From Bimuria novae-zelandiae CBS 107.79 (lineage: Eukaryota; Ascomycota; Dothideomycetes; Pleosporales; Didymosphaeriaceae): a stretch of 64,000 bases of DNA. The translations under genes were made by a program, and so were the position numbers. The notes under the pieces are model-generated. The model saw nothing but the letters and a program-made list of their open reading frames with translations, ran no database searches and was not told where the DNA came from. Below are positions 10,833 through 23,601 of this stretch, piece by piece. The DNA is taken from contig ML976681.1 of the NCBI GenBank assembly GCA_010015655.1, forward strand, positions 723,638 through 787,637, read 5' to 3'. The first letter of the stretch is position 1. Every line of letters begins with the position of its first letter.

Positions 10833-12072
10833 TCATTCTGTAAAGTACGCGTGCCTCAAAGCCTGGCCAGAGTCAACGATACTACCCGCGTGAGATAAAA
10901 TTCGACTTCTTACCTGAGCTGCTTTTAGCCTATGCCCACTCTCGTAGCAAACCAAGCTGCTAACAAGCTGCTGTTCGACATTCGAGGTGCCAGGAAGCAG
11001 AGAAGCCCAAGGCCGAGGCGGGAAGTCTATGAATTGTACCTTCCCCCAGTCCGGGAAACCTGCAGCTTCCTGTGAAAGTTAGCCTCAGGCCTGTGTAGCC
11101 ACACGAAGATCATACCGGCCAGATCTCCAGGTCCGGAGTTCCCAGCTTGCTGAATGTGCTCGCTATGAGCGCAAGATCGCTGCCCAACTCCCCAGAATCG
11201 AACAAGGTTGGATGACCGGGTACCAACGCTTCGGCGACAGTACATCCGGCAGCCCAAAGGTCGAGCTCGCAACCGTATCTCTTATTGCCAAATAGAAGCT
11301 CTGGTGGCCTGTAGCAGGTCGTACCAACATCGGTAATTTTCGAGTCGGCTGCTTCGGACCCCATTGTGTTCGGAGCCCATGCGATGCCGAAATCTGACAA
11401 ATAAGCCGGTCCATCCAAAGACTTCAGTAGGATGTTGGAGGGCTTCACATCCCTGTGGATAATGCCGCGTTCGTGGATGAATGCCAGAGCGGAGAACATG
11501 TCTTTAAGCGCGCTTTTAACCTGTAGAGCTGACATTTTGTCGCTTTGCAGGGCCTTGAGAAGGTCATAGGGCATGAAGGGGAAGACGAGAACAAATCTCG
11601 AACCAGGCTCATGGAACGTTTCGAGGAGCGGCATCACGCGGCCTGAGGCCGCGAGTTCCAAAATCCGAGCTTCACGTCTCGAATCATGCGGTGGTTCCAT
11701 CACCGATGGAGTGGTGACTTTTAATGCAACCAAAGTCTTACTGGTACCGGTTGCAGACGCGAAATAACCTTCATGTTTGGCCGTGGCAGCCCTGTAAACG
11801 GCCGAGAACTGCCCTTCGCCATGGTAGAGACAATTCCTATATTGTCCAATGTCCGTACCGGACGGCGTGGGGACATGGTTTTCATCCTGATTTGGTTAGC
11901 TGTAGTTTTCTGAAATAGCAGACGTTATTACTTCGAAAGGGTGAAGCTCGACTGAAGGTGCGCCCAAACTTGCTATTTTCTTCTCGCATAGCTGTTCGTA
12001 CTCTTCCTGAAGCACTGTCAGTCCACAATCGCGATATGCTTGAGGGGGTGAGTAGCACAGCAGATTGGGCAT
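10833..12072 (-). CDS. CDK-type Ser/Thr protein kinase (Csk1/CAK-like)
   Basis: Four in-phase exons (11932-12072, 11116-11886, 10914-11069, 10833-10862) encode 365 residues. Kinase landmarks are in order: glycine loop GEGQFSAVYRA, lysine in VALKV, catalytic loop IHRDVKPSN, DFGIAW, the activation-segment end TTCYRPPELLFG, DLWAAGC, and a C-terminal AAQALRHAYF as in CDK/CAK kinases. A loosely conserved 70-residue N-terminal segment precedes the kinase domain. The fold and the RPPELLFG segment resemble monomeric CDK-activating kinases of the Csk1 type, so a role in cell-cycle or transcriptional CDK activation is inferred. The ATG at 12072 is my choice; the frame is open a little further upstream, behind a possible splice acceptor near 12222, so the true N-terminus may be longer. 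Confidence 0.85.
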
Positions 12073-13001
12073 CGTCGTAGGTCTTGGATTCGAATAAAGT
12101 CGCTTCTCGACGTGCTTGGGCTGCGGCGAGCGTCGAATCGGATACTTGATAGGCAGAAGTGCTGGACCATGGTCAGAGCATGCATCGAGTTGTTGAGCCT
12201 GATCATTGGGTTAAGGATGTCATCATATATGGTAGCGAATTAAAATGAAAACCCTGGTCAGAATGGAGCCAATTGCACCTGTGGGTGGACGAAACACTTT
12301 TTGCTGAAATGCAAGGCAAGGCTCTTACGAGGCAGTCCTTGTATACTAGCTGCGACTTTCTTTCCAATCACGTATTCATGTTCAAAATACTTGCATTTTG
12401 GTGACCGCGGACAACCTCGCCGAGAAGCCCACCTCTGCACGCCAGTCCGCCGCCATTTGTGGGAATTCAAGGTGGATGGCAGATTCGATATGGAACTGAA
12501 TTTGGTATTATTCGACAAGAACGGCAGTCGAGCAGGATGGAAGGATTGCTCGCTTCGTGGCGCCTGGTGCCTACGCGCGTGCTGCTGCTGGCATCCGTGA
12601 GTTTGCGGAAGGGTGAGTTGCAGCACGAGCCAGGATTGAGGCAGCTGCGAACGCCTCGGCCGCAGGAAAGTGCCAACACTCCCCTGCCGCCTACAAGATG
12701 AACCATTGTAACGCGCTCTGGACTATTCGGGCTCTCCTCGCCATATTCTACTTTCACGATGTCCTCGTAGGCCGTTTGAAACTATCTAAGAGGCGCCTGT
12801 TTGACGTAATCCCGGTCGAACCGCGCATCCTGGACTTAACCCTAAGCGGATGAGGCGGCCCAGGCGAGGTGTGACAACGCAGTGAGGTCCTGCACAGGAA
12901 CAGCTCTGCGACATCCCGAACGGCTCGTTGGGGGCATCTTCTATGTAAAAGTTGCCCTATTATTCCCCCCGGCCGCTGCGCCCTTCTCCAGACTCCCCGC
13001 C
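12073..13001. other. Divergent intergenic region
   Basis: This region lies between the kinase (minus) and the muniscin gene (plus) and should hold both promoters. Open frames on both strands (for example 12258-12626 minus and 12301-12600 plus) overlap one another and show no domain. A 5' exon of the kinase could be hidden here. Confidence 0.45.
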
Positions 13002-16000
13002 ATGGAGTTACAGCGCAAAGAATACCCGGGCCTGCTGGTACTCATCCAACGGCTCCATCCGAGCTACAGCTGCTAACAGCCGTAGGACGCTCTGCCGCCC
13101 GCGCAGGCCGTGGAGGTCCTCAACGGGCGCATGAAGCATGTCAACCAAGTCAATGTCCAGATCGCCGACTGGCTACAGGTTGGTCATCCTCTGGCGACGC
13201 AATGCGGAATCTCACGCCTGCAGGAACGACGCCGGGTGGAGGAAGCCTACGTACAGGGCCTACGCAAGCTCGCAAATAAGCGTCCACCAGATGAATCTTC
13301 GGACTTAGGGTATAACTATATGCATGCGCGCAGCAGAAGGATATGAGCTGACCCCTTCCAGCATCTTTTCGACGCCATGGCAGAAAATCGTCAGCGCGGC
13401 CGAGGCCGTCGCCGATTCACACCATTTGCTGGCCCAGAGGATTGAGGCCGATGTCGAACGTCCACTGCGAGAGTTCGCCACTACGAATCGCGAGGTTCAG
13501 GCCATGTCTACTATATCCGGGAACCTGGCGGCCATGGCCCGCGAAATCGACACGTCGAAGAAGAAGGCGGAGAAACTCAGGGAAAAAGGCGCAAAGGCAA
13601 AGGCATCTGCTGTAGCAGGCGCGGTTGCCGAGGTGGAAAACGCTACGCTGCAATGGGAATCGCAAGCTCCATACGTCTTCGAGAAGTTGCAAGCTGTAGA
13701 TGAGAGCAGGCTGAACCATCTCCGCGACGCCCTCACGCAATTCCAGACCCATGAGGTCGACCAAGTAGAGCGGAACCGCGTCAGCGCGGAAGAAACACTC
13801 AATGCGTTGCTGAACATCGAGACCGCGGACGAGATCCAAACCTGGACACTGAGAATGCGTAGTGGTGAGCCACCGCCAATGAATCGCAAAGGCAGCAGTG
13901 CGGCAACCCCATTTAGGAATCTTGCGGTTCCTCCACCGATGCCTCCACCTCCCGCCATACCTGCGGACGACGACCGAAGTCAGAAGAGCGGATCCGGTAC
14001 GTCTATCGTATAGTTGCCAGAAGCCTACCGACTAACCATAATCTAGCACCGGAAGGAAAACACAGCTCAAACCCTCTCAAGCGATTCGGGACCGTTTTGA
14101 ACCGCCGTCGACAGAGCATGCATCCATACGGTCGACAAGCTTCACCGGAAAGGAAATCAAACTCGAATCTGGGCTCTGCTTTCGGAGGGTTCGGTAAGAT
14201 GAGATCGAGAGACCGGGATGCGGCAAGCTCTTCCGCAGATCGCCCAGGCTCGTCTGCTACAGGCGCAACTCCGCGTCCATCGGACGCATCGGGCTCGCCA
14301 AAATATACTCGCAAGTCTAGCGCCGACCGGGCAAATGGAGCTAGTCCTGAGCCTGTAGAAGAAAGGGCAGCTAGCCCTATTCCTGCACCCGCGCCTGTGA
14401 ACGGTACCACGACCACCCATGATACGATTCCCGAACTGGTGGAGCCTTTGTCAGCTCCTTCTACAGAAGAAATTAAACCCGAGGCACGTTTCCTCAAATT
14501 CATCGTCTGACCATGCTAACATATCAATTAGCCTGAGAAAGATGCAGAGGGTTTCTCAGTACCACCCTCCGCAAGTGATGCCATCACGGAAGCTGAGAAG
14601 GAAGCGAGAGAAGCTGGATTGTGAGTTTCTGTCACTACAAGGATCTATTGGACCACGTAAATAACCGGCCCAGTGGCACCACCGAATTGAGTCCTCCGCC
14701 TCAGTTCAAGCTCGACATTAAGAATGCACCCATCCAGGAAGAGGAGGGCGATGTTAATGCAGCTATGGCTGATATGGCCAACACGTTACGAGCGGTACGG
14801 CCCGTGGTCGACTTCGGTGCGAAACCGCTAACAAGTTCACAGCAAGCTGCGCCGTCTAGACGCTCGGGGACTTTGCGTGGACGACGAGATGTTCGAAACA
14901 CGATCTTTGTGCCGAACCCTGCGACACCTGAGCTCACAAGCATAGGGGAGATCGAGCCTGTGCCATCTGCTGGTTCCGAAAACACGACATTCCCACCACC
15001 TGCAGTCCTACCTCCACCGGGATCTCCAGTATCCAAACTCCAACATCGAGCAATGTTGTTCGATGATCACGCAGCATCAGATACGCAATCGATTCGTTCC
15101 GGTCGATCTCTGAGTAGCTCCACGAGCACGACGATGAAACACCCCGACATGCATGAACCGGGATTGAATGCGTCATTGGTAGAAACCGTCAGTGCGTGGT
15201 TTGAGCAAGGGATCGTCACTAAAGCTTTGGTGATCGGACAAGTCGCGCTTGCCTTCAATCCTGTCGACATTTCGTCTGGCCCATTTGGCACCGAAACCAT
15301 CCGATTGGAGAATTTTCCTGTCCTAGAGAAAGTTGCACCTAACCCCGCTTTTGTCGAGCAAGTGACGGACACTCCTGGAACCTATACTGTGGACCTTTCG
15401 AGGATCACCAAAACTTCGGTAGCATTCCACTATCAAGTGCACCTTGAAGGCGAAAATCTTGCCTCATATGCTCCGATAGTGCTTTCGCCAGTATGGAAGA
15501 CGGAGCCTACGCAAACCTCGGTGCTATTGCATTATGGGCTAAACCCGAAGTACAATGTTGGAGACGGTTCCAGCATCACACTGCAGAATTTAGTCCTGGT
15601 GCTTCGGCTCGAGCCTGGCTCCAAGGCCACATCCTGCCAGTCGAAGCCGGCGGGAACCTTTTCACGAGAGAAGGCCCTAATTTACTGGCGGCTGGGTGAG
15701 GTCACCTTTTCGCGCGACCAGCCCACACAGAGTATGCGCGTACGCTTCTTCACGGATGGCGAGGCGAAACCAGGGAACAGTGAGGCGCGGTGGGAGATTG
15801 CAGGCGCACACTCGCTCGCTCTAGGCAGCGGGCTTGCGGTGAGCCAAAGCGCTCCTGGCGAGAGCAAGCAAGAGGAGAATGAATCCGACCCATTTGCCGA
15901 TGCGGAGGAGAATGTGCCCCCACCGATCAGTCCCGCTCCGACATGGAAGCCAGTCACCAGTGTAAAGCGTATCGCGAGTGGGACGTATCTTGGCGTGTAG
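13002..16000 (+). CDS. syp1: Muniscin Syp1 (F-BAR plus mu-homology domain)
   Basis: Seven exons (13002-13037, 13086-13178, 13224-13309, 13362-13996, 14047-14483, 14532-14620, 14674-16000) encode 900 residues. The N-terminal 260 residues are a coiled F-BAR-like domain (RVEEAYVQGLRKLA, SAEETLNALLNIE). A long Ser/Pro-rich linker follows. The last 270 residues form a mu-homology domain (LNASLVETVSAWFEQGIV, LVIGQVALAF, LHYGLNPKY). Muniscins (yeast Syp1, animal FCHo) bind membrane and cargo at early clathrin endocytic sites and act on septins. The intron at 14484-14531 needs a GC donor: only GAG|GCACGT to TTAG|CCT keeps the frame, and the in-frame TGA just beyond shows that splicing is required. 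Confidence 0.95.
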
Positions 16001-17510
16001 AAATTGGATATAGCTGGTGGAGATGACAGGGTGGGGCGACCCGGAGGTGGAGGTGGAGCCCACGAGGTTGGGCAGAACAGTGAAAGCGTTTTTGTAGATA
16101 GTCCGTGTTGTTGTTGTCGCTGTTGTTGTGAGACAGGATGAATCGTATTACTTGCATGCATTGGGAAAATTCGGCGCCAACGTGGTGCTGCCGCTGCAAC
16201 AGGCTTATCCCTGGTCTTTTTCAGGTCGTCATGTAAGAAATGGTGCATCAACTAACGCCCAATATCCGTCCAACCTTGATTCAGCGCTCCATCGTACGAT
16301 GCGCCGTTGGAATGCAGTTTCGCATCTCCTATCCTTGCAGGATTCGGCGTAATGTAAACACAAACACGTGTTCACGGAGAGTAGTGCCGCATGCGTGCCT
16401 GGCGCGACAGGAGACCGTGGTAGAGGCCATTTAAGTGAGGCTGAGATCTACGATCTGAGTGAGCACAGGGTATAAGCTTGCGCGATAAACGAGATCCTGC
16501 GTCGACTTGGTGATAGAGTGAGTGTAGGGCGGTTACTGCCGTTGGGAGGACATCGGCGAGGTTGAAGCTATTCGCGTAGCCATTGACGATGATGTCTGCG
16601 TTGTACGTGTAGATCGCTCTCGGAATGCATGCGCTTTCCGACCCGACTCCAAGTTGAGTATGGCGCCGATACCATCCTCTCGGGCTGGCGGGCGCAAGCG
16701 CGAGAAATGGCCGAAGAGTGGCCGCAGATGTGCAAGAGTACAATGTAGCAGCGCACGAATGCAAGTAGCGGCTCGAATCGCCCTAAAGTGCGCCGACTGA
16801 GGAATTTTCTATTGGCGTGCGGCTGTCTGGTATCCACTGTGGGCGAGGGGGGGAGAGGAAGGCGCGACGGAAAGCCACCCCATTCGAACCTGCCTAAGGC
16901 GGCTTGGCGATGACGTCAAACAGGGTCCCTGCGCAAAGACGGCAAGCGCAGTTGGAGTAGATTCACGATGGATGCAGGCGCATCTTCGCTGGGAATCTCG
17001 TCACGGGCTGTCCGTCTATTGTCGGCGCGCTTTTTGCACACGCTGCTTGTAGCGCAGCGTGTCATCCCTCTGTCTCCTCGCCAATACGCCGCCGTCAGGC
17101 AGGCCTTGCAGTCAGACTGTTGCAATCCCTGGCCCTCGTGCGGTGCCTGCCAGGAAAGCGGCCCTCAGACAGCCGTAGCCCACCGTCTGTCAATTCCACT
17201 CCCGCTGCCTGTCCAGCATCCCCCCAGCCAGTGTGCGCCGAATTGTACTGCCGGCTCAGGTCACCGGTCAGTGTCGCTGCGTTGTGTGACTGTCCTAGCA
17301 GCCACACCAGCTCTTCGTTGTCTTCGCTTTAGGGTCCTCGCTAGAAGTACGTCATTGTGGACTCCAGGGAGGCTATCGCGCCCCAGGGACCTGTCGTTGC
17401 CTCTTCCCAGCATCCTATGCGAATGCATGAAGTGCCCCGTAGTCGGCCATTGCTCCATCCTACGCACGTTTTCTCCCTCATACCGCAGGAGGAGATAGGG
17501 GGATGCAAGC
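16001..17510. other. Long intergenic region upstream of the histidine kinase
   Basis: No convincing gene is present. An open frame at 16968-17498 (plus) overlaps minus-strand frames and is Cys/Arg/Pro-rich without a domain. The region is GC-rich near 17000-17500 and is probably the long promoter and 5' leader of the following gene. Confidence 0.45.
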
Positions 17511-20500
17511 ATGAATCGGGCACCGCTGCCATCGCCCAAGTCGAAGGCCACCGTCGAACCTACCAGAGTCGCCGCGCAAGACACCGCTACTTCGCCCCCT
17601 TCGACCCGTCCGCCACTGCAACGCGTGCCAGCGAGCAACCCATCGCCACTGACAAAAACCGTTGCGGCGGCTTCGGCGCATGCGCTGCCTCAAGATGACG
17701 CAACCGCAGAGGCGGGTCCAGGCTTAGGGTCGCAGACTGGGAAGGAGGGCGTGGATGAGGTGCTACAGGACAAGTCGTCACCCGACGAACTGGAAATCGA
17801 ACGACTGCGGAACCTGCAACTGAAAACGATCCAAAAGCAGCAGCGGGCGAGGGTAAGGAGCACGGGAAGCACGACGTCGGCAACCACCCTTGGTGGGCAC
17901 CGCGTGTCGCCCATCAAGGAAGAGCCCGCGGCCACCATGTCGCCGACCCTCGAAGGCGCCTTCAGCAGCCCTGCGCTACCCACACAAACAACCACCTCGA
18001 CCGAGTCGACCGAGTCTGCCAAAACGATTCGCGGCAGTATGCCACCCACGCCCGCCGGCCGTGCCCTCCGTACACCATCGTATCCGTTTCCTACGGTTCC
18101 CAATACCCCTGTAGCATGGACCAATGCGTTCCATCAGCCCTTCACAAAGTTGTCGCCTACCGTCTCCGCAATGTACGGCAGAGACTATGCCGCACCCCGT
18201 GAGCGCGTGCTGTCCGAAACTAGCACTCCTGCAGCATCGGGAACACCGTTTGCACCTGGAGAGAGGCCATTTCACAGTCCTCTCCCAGAAGACCCGCGCT
18301 TTCCCAGTCCAAACCTATACGACCTGGTGCTCTCGGTCAATTTGGAGCCTGGGCTTGCTGCTTGGTGGAGCAGTGTCACAAAGTTCATGCACGAATGCTA
18401 CGGAGTCGAAAGGGCGACTTTGGCTGTGCCGGCAGATGCCTCTGATGTCGAGAACGTACCCTGGGGTCAGAAGTGTACATTTCATCTTTCCCCTCAAGGC
18501 GAAAGTCCTCGTATCCCCGCGTACCAAGAGACCAAGGCTCCGGCTTCACGTGAAACAGGCGAGCACAGCTCCAGTTCGGAGCCTGATGACTCCAGTGATC
18601 TTCCTCCTGTGCCCGTCATACCTAACAGAAGGCCGAGGCTGGGCTCGCGGCACTCTTTCGCTGGGCATGAGCGGCAAAGGCGAGACGCCGCGCCTGAAAG
18701 TCCCATCTCTGCATTTCCTCCCCGACCCCGCGGGCCTTTGAGGACGGCTAGTCACGCACCTCAAACGACGACAAGAGGAGAACACCCATTACGACAGGTT
18801 TCGCCCGTCTCCTATGACGGAACTGCATTTCAACAGCCACAGCATACGCCTTCAAGAGTCCCCACTTTCAGTGACCCCGATTTTTCAAGTGTTGGTGGCG
18901 AAGAGGTGTCGCCGCCTATCACCGTTTTTCCTGTGCTACGTGCCCTAGATCATGAACCTGATGCACTCATTGACAATTCCGGCGTCAATAGAGTTCTGGA
19001 AAGAGGCCGCCTTGTTACGCTAACGAGAAACTACTCACCATCATTTTCAAGTTCCAGTCGAAGCTCGCTCGAGTCGGAGCACGGCGATCCGCCAAAACCC
19101 ATGAAAACTCATCCCTCCGCGCACGACACCCAACGACCGTCTACCGCACGACCACGTCCAAGTCCTGCATCAAAAGCTCATGAGCAAGGAGAGCGTCATT
19201 TGCAGCCGCGATACGAAGAGTATGAACAATTTCCCAGCTCGCCTTGGGCGCAATCGCCGGCCCCGTCTCCCGCGGTTCAGAACGATCCAACCGAAAACCC
19301 TTTCTTCTCGACTAGCCATGTAGACGAAGAGACGTTCAACCCTTCTAGCTCCACTCAGGACTACACGCAGTATGGTATTGTCGAAGCGATCGGAATCGAC
19401 AAGGCCAGCACTGTGACGCACATACCCCTGATCCATCCCACTTTGTCGCAAACCATGCACTCACCTGAACCTGGTACACCTTCTCATAACCCATCCTTGT
19501 CTAGAAGAATGTCCGAACAATCTATACCAGAGTCGACCGTCCACAGAGAAGATTTTCAACGGAAAGCTCCCATTGCCATTCTCTCCATTCTATCGCCTAT
19601 CGTACCTTATCCTCGGAATCTCACCACCTCGCTCAAGCACTTTGGTCCTCACCTCGCAACATCTTTCTCCAACGCATGGCAGTTTTCGAATGCCCAAGCT
19701 CAAGCTGCTGATGCCGCACAACGGCGATTCGGGACAGGTCAGCCACCAGGCTTGGTGCGAATGGGGGATGTCGATAGTTTTGGCGATCTTATGCATCTTG
19801 ATCTTGACGACATTGGTCATTCTGCTGGCGGTAGCGTCACCAGCCCCTCGGATTACTCGAGCCGATCGAGGCAAAGCCCCGGTGGGTCAATCAGTGGCAC
19901 GCCGGGATGGGACGCTGCCACCCTAGGGTTGTCCAGCAGGCATTCTGTCGGCAGTACACCTGGTCATCTCGCCGGCAGTGAAGCTGTTGAAAGCTATTTT
20001 GATGCCAAGAAGAGAATCAATCGTGGTGCGTCCGGCGCGGGCCCCGAGCAAATTCGCAAATCCGACAAACACGTTGCCAAGAGGAGCGTGAGCAGCGTGG
20101 CAGAAACCACCGAGGATGACGTGCCAACCCCGCGTAATGACAGGAACACTGCAGAGGACACATCAAGCTCTCGAAAAGCTAGAGTTAATGCCCAGCAAAG
20201 TACCCATCGAGCACATTCGCTGCTTCATTCGTATGGAGCGGATTTCAGTTCATCGTTTCAGTCCCTTCCAGCTGCTACGACTCCTGGCGGTCGAGCACCT
20301 GCTACACCCGCAGCGCATGGTCGTAGCAGTTCTTTATCAGAGAACCAGCCTACCCCAACGATGCCCCCTCCTTCAGAAAATCTCCTGCGCACTATTATTG
20401 ATTCTCTACCGGTCCAGACATTCACCGCTCTTCCTACTACGGGGACGTTGACCTGGGTGAATTCCAAATTTCTCATCTACCGCGGACAGGAACAACATCA

Positions 20501-23500
20501 GGTACTGCAAGGACCTTGGGATACAATACATCCTGACGACCGCGCGGGATATCTGGAGCAGTGGAATAAATCTTTGCGGACAGGACAACAACTGCAGAAA
20601 AAAGTTCGATTGCGGCGCTTTGACGACTGTTACAGATGGTTCTACATACGCGTAGCTCCATTGAAGAACAAGCGACAGCAGATTGTCCATTGGATTGGCA
20701 CAAACATGGACTTCCATGAACAGCACCTGGCTGAAATCAACTCGGCCCGACAACAGGAGACCGCTGCTTCGGAGGCTAAATACCGCGCGCTCGCAAATTC
20801 AAGTCCTCAAATAGTGTTCGTCGTATCTGATCGCCGCGGTCTCACCTTTTGTAACTCCCAATGGGAGTCGTACTCTGGTCAAAACGAGACACAAGCGTAC
20901 GGGACTGGTTTCTTGGAGCACGTTCACCCCGAGGACGTAATTAAGTGCAAACTTCCGGAGATGAATGAGGATGGTTCCGCAGCGGTCAATGTGCCGACAT
21001 CTCTGCCCACAGAACATGTTCGACAAGACTCATCTTCGTCAGATGATTCATCGGAGACTGAACGAACAATCACCAGCCCAGGTAGCTCCCCAGACAGGAT
21101 GGACTTGCCTCAAGTTAAGCTGTCAAAGCTTGCCAGTACTGGCATTCTAAGAATTAAAAAAGACGCCGATGGCCGTGCTTCATACTCTACGGAGGTTAGG
21201 TTTCGCAACAAAGCGGGCGAGTACCGATGGCATCTCGTCCGAATTCTGCTTGTGAAGTCGTTTGCGGAGGATAACGAGGAAGAGACTTGGTACGGCACCG
21301 CAACCGACATCAACGACCATAAGCTGCTGGAGCAGACCTTGAAGGAGACCATGGACGCCAAGGGCCGCTTCCTCAGCAATATGTCTCATGAGATTCGAAC
21401 CCCTCTCAATGGCATATCGGGAATGGTCAACTTCTTGCTGGACAGCCCACTTAACAACGAGCAACTCGAGCACGTCAACATCATCAAGTCAAGTACAGAC
21501 AGCCTGTTGAACCTGATTAACGATATCTTGGATCTTTCCAAGGTGGAAGCAGGCATGATCAAGCTCACCATGGAATGGCTTCATCTCCCGTCACTACTGG
21601 AGGAGGTGAACGACCTTAACATGGGCCTCGCCATTCAGAAAGGGTTGGAACTCAATTATGTCACGGATGAAGGCGTGCCTTCAATGGTCAAAGGCGACAA
21701 ATTCCGCATTCGACAGGTACTCTTGAACGTCGTGGGCAATGCGATAAAGTTCACCGCAAGTGGCGAAATTTTCGTACGGTGCCGACTCCAACCTCCTGAT
21801 AAGACGGGACCGTTGGCGGATAATGAGACCATGGTTCGCTTTGAAGTGATCGACACCGGCAAAGGCTTCACTGAAAATGAAGCGAAATACCTGTTCAAGC
21901 GTTTCAGTCAAATCGACGCGAGCAGCACACGGCAGCATGGAGGAACGGGTCTGGGCTTGGCTATATCGATGCAATTTGTCGAACTGCATGGTGGACGCAT
22001 GGATGCTCGCAGTGTTCCCGGAAAAGGCTCTACCTTTTTCTTTACCATCAAGTTTGGGTTACCTACGGAAGACGACTATCCAGAACCTAAGCCATCCACT
22101 CCTGCAACGCCAGCAGTTGAGCCGACTACAGCGGTTCCGCCATTGCCTACACAGCCCGCTGCGCTGTCAAAAGCTGCATACCCGCCGACCTTTGCCAGCA
22201 TGCGTCATGAACGTTTCTCGAGTGGGAGTGGCTCTTCCGAGAAGAGTGGCTCTATCAAGTCACCTGTGCCAAGCTTGACTACTTCGGAGAGGTCTCGTGA
22301 GTCGCCTGCCTTGTCGTCAGGGAGTTCCGACCATTCCCTCACTAGTGCCGCCCTCACCGGAAAATCGAGCGTACGTTCAGAGCGTTCTTCCGCTTCGTCT
22401 TTCTTGCAGGACACTACGCTGGCAAAGGATCAACCCGACATAAAGCTCGCCCTTCCACCTAAGAGGTCAATAAGCGAGGAATCCTCTATGGGATCGGATG
22501 AAACGGCCATCGGACCGCAGCGAAGTCTGTCACCGCTTGGTAGCTCTTTGCAGCCTCCTATGTACTCGATCTTGGTCGTCTGTCCATTGGTGCACAGCAG
22601 AGAAGCCACTATCCGACATATTAAGCAGACTTTGCCCACCGGTATTCCGCATCAAGTGACTGGACAACCTAACTTGGTAGAGGCTCAACGAATGATCGGG
22701 GGTGACAATCCGGTTTTGTTCACTCATGTCGTACTCGTGCTTCATGAGACCAGTGAGGTCATTGCCATCATGGACCAGATCTTGAATTCGATGGTACATG
22801 GTAACGCGTCAATCGTGGTGGTTTCGGACCCGGCGCAGAAGAAGGAGTTGATGAAGGACGCGCCTGCCTATGACTACGAGCAACTGTTGGCTGATCGACG
22901 ACTTCAGTTTATCTACCGCCCACTCAAACCTTCCAAATTTGCAGTCATATTCGATCCCCAGAAGGAACGAGAGTCAAGCACTGACCGCAATCAAGACACG
23001 GCGCAGCAAGTGGTCTTCAACCAAAAGCTCGTGTTTGAGGAGCTTAAACGTAGACTGGGTAGTAAAGGTCACAAGGTCCTGCTTGTGGAAGATAATCACA
23101 TCAATCAAACGGCGAGTATATGCATGCTTTGGGTGCAATGAGAGTTGGCTAACGTTGCTTTCAGGTGATTCTCAAATTCCTAGCCAAGATATCGATTGAA
23201 ACAGAAACCGTGATGGATGGCGCACAATGTACCGATACCGTCTTCTCCAAGCCACCTGGATACTACTCCATTATTCTGGTTCGTACTCATCACGTCCAGT
23301 CAAAGGGGCGGTCTTACTAATTACCTCACAGTGCGATCTCCACATGCCCAACAAAGACGGCTACCAGGCCTGCAAAGAGATCCGCCGCTGGGAGAAGAAG
23401 CACGGATACCGGCGCCACCCCATAATTGCACTTTCAGCCAACGTCCTCGGTGACGTGTACGCGAAGTGCGTTGAAGCAGGCTTCAACTCATACGTGACGA

Positions 23501-23601
23501 AGCCAGTAGAGTTCAAGGAACTGTCGCTGGCCATGACAAAATTCCTGGATCCGTCGGACAAGACGAAGGCTCCGGAACTAATGAAACCGCGCAAGTCGTG
23601 A
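17511..23601 (+). CDS. PAS-containing hybrid histidine kinase
   Basis: Exons 17511-23111, 23165-23278 and 23332-23601 encode 1994 residues. The first 900 are mostly low-complexity Ser/Pro sequence, with a GAF-like block near 270-330 (LEPGLAAWWSSVTKF). Two PAS regions follow (about 950-1060 and 1090-1270), then the HisKA phospho-acceptor SHEIRTPLNG (near 1292), a HATPase domain (NAIKF near 1407, GTGLGLAIS near 1478), a Ser-rich spacer, and a receiver domain (VLLVEDNHINQT, phospho-Asp in CDLHMPNKDGY near 1907, Lys in TKPVE). It should autophosphorylate on His and relay via its own Asp to a phosphotransfer protein such as Ypd1. Intron 1 uses a GC donor. The fungal HHK group is not assigned with confidence. 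Confidence 0.95.

Noticed and set aside
12258..12757. Overlapping open frames on both strands between kinase and syp1
   Set aside because: No domain, no clear splice chain; best explained as a divergent promoter region, though a kinase 5' exon cannot be excluded.
16968..17498. 176-codon open frame just upstream of the histidine kinase
   Set aside because: GC-rich low-complexity translation with no motif; minus-strand frames are equally open, as expected by chance in such DNA.
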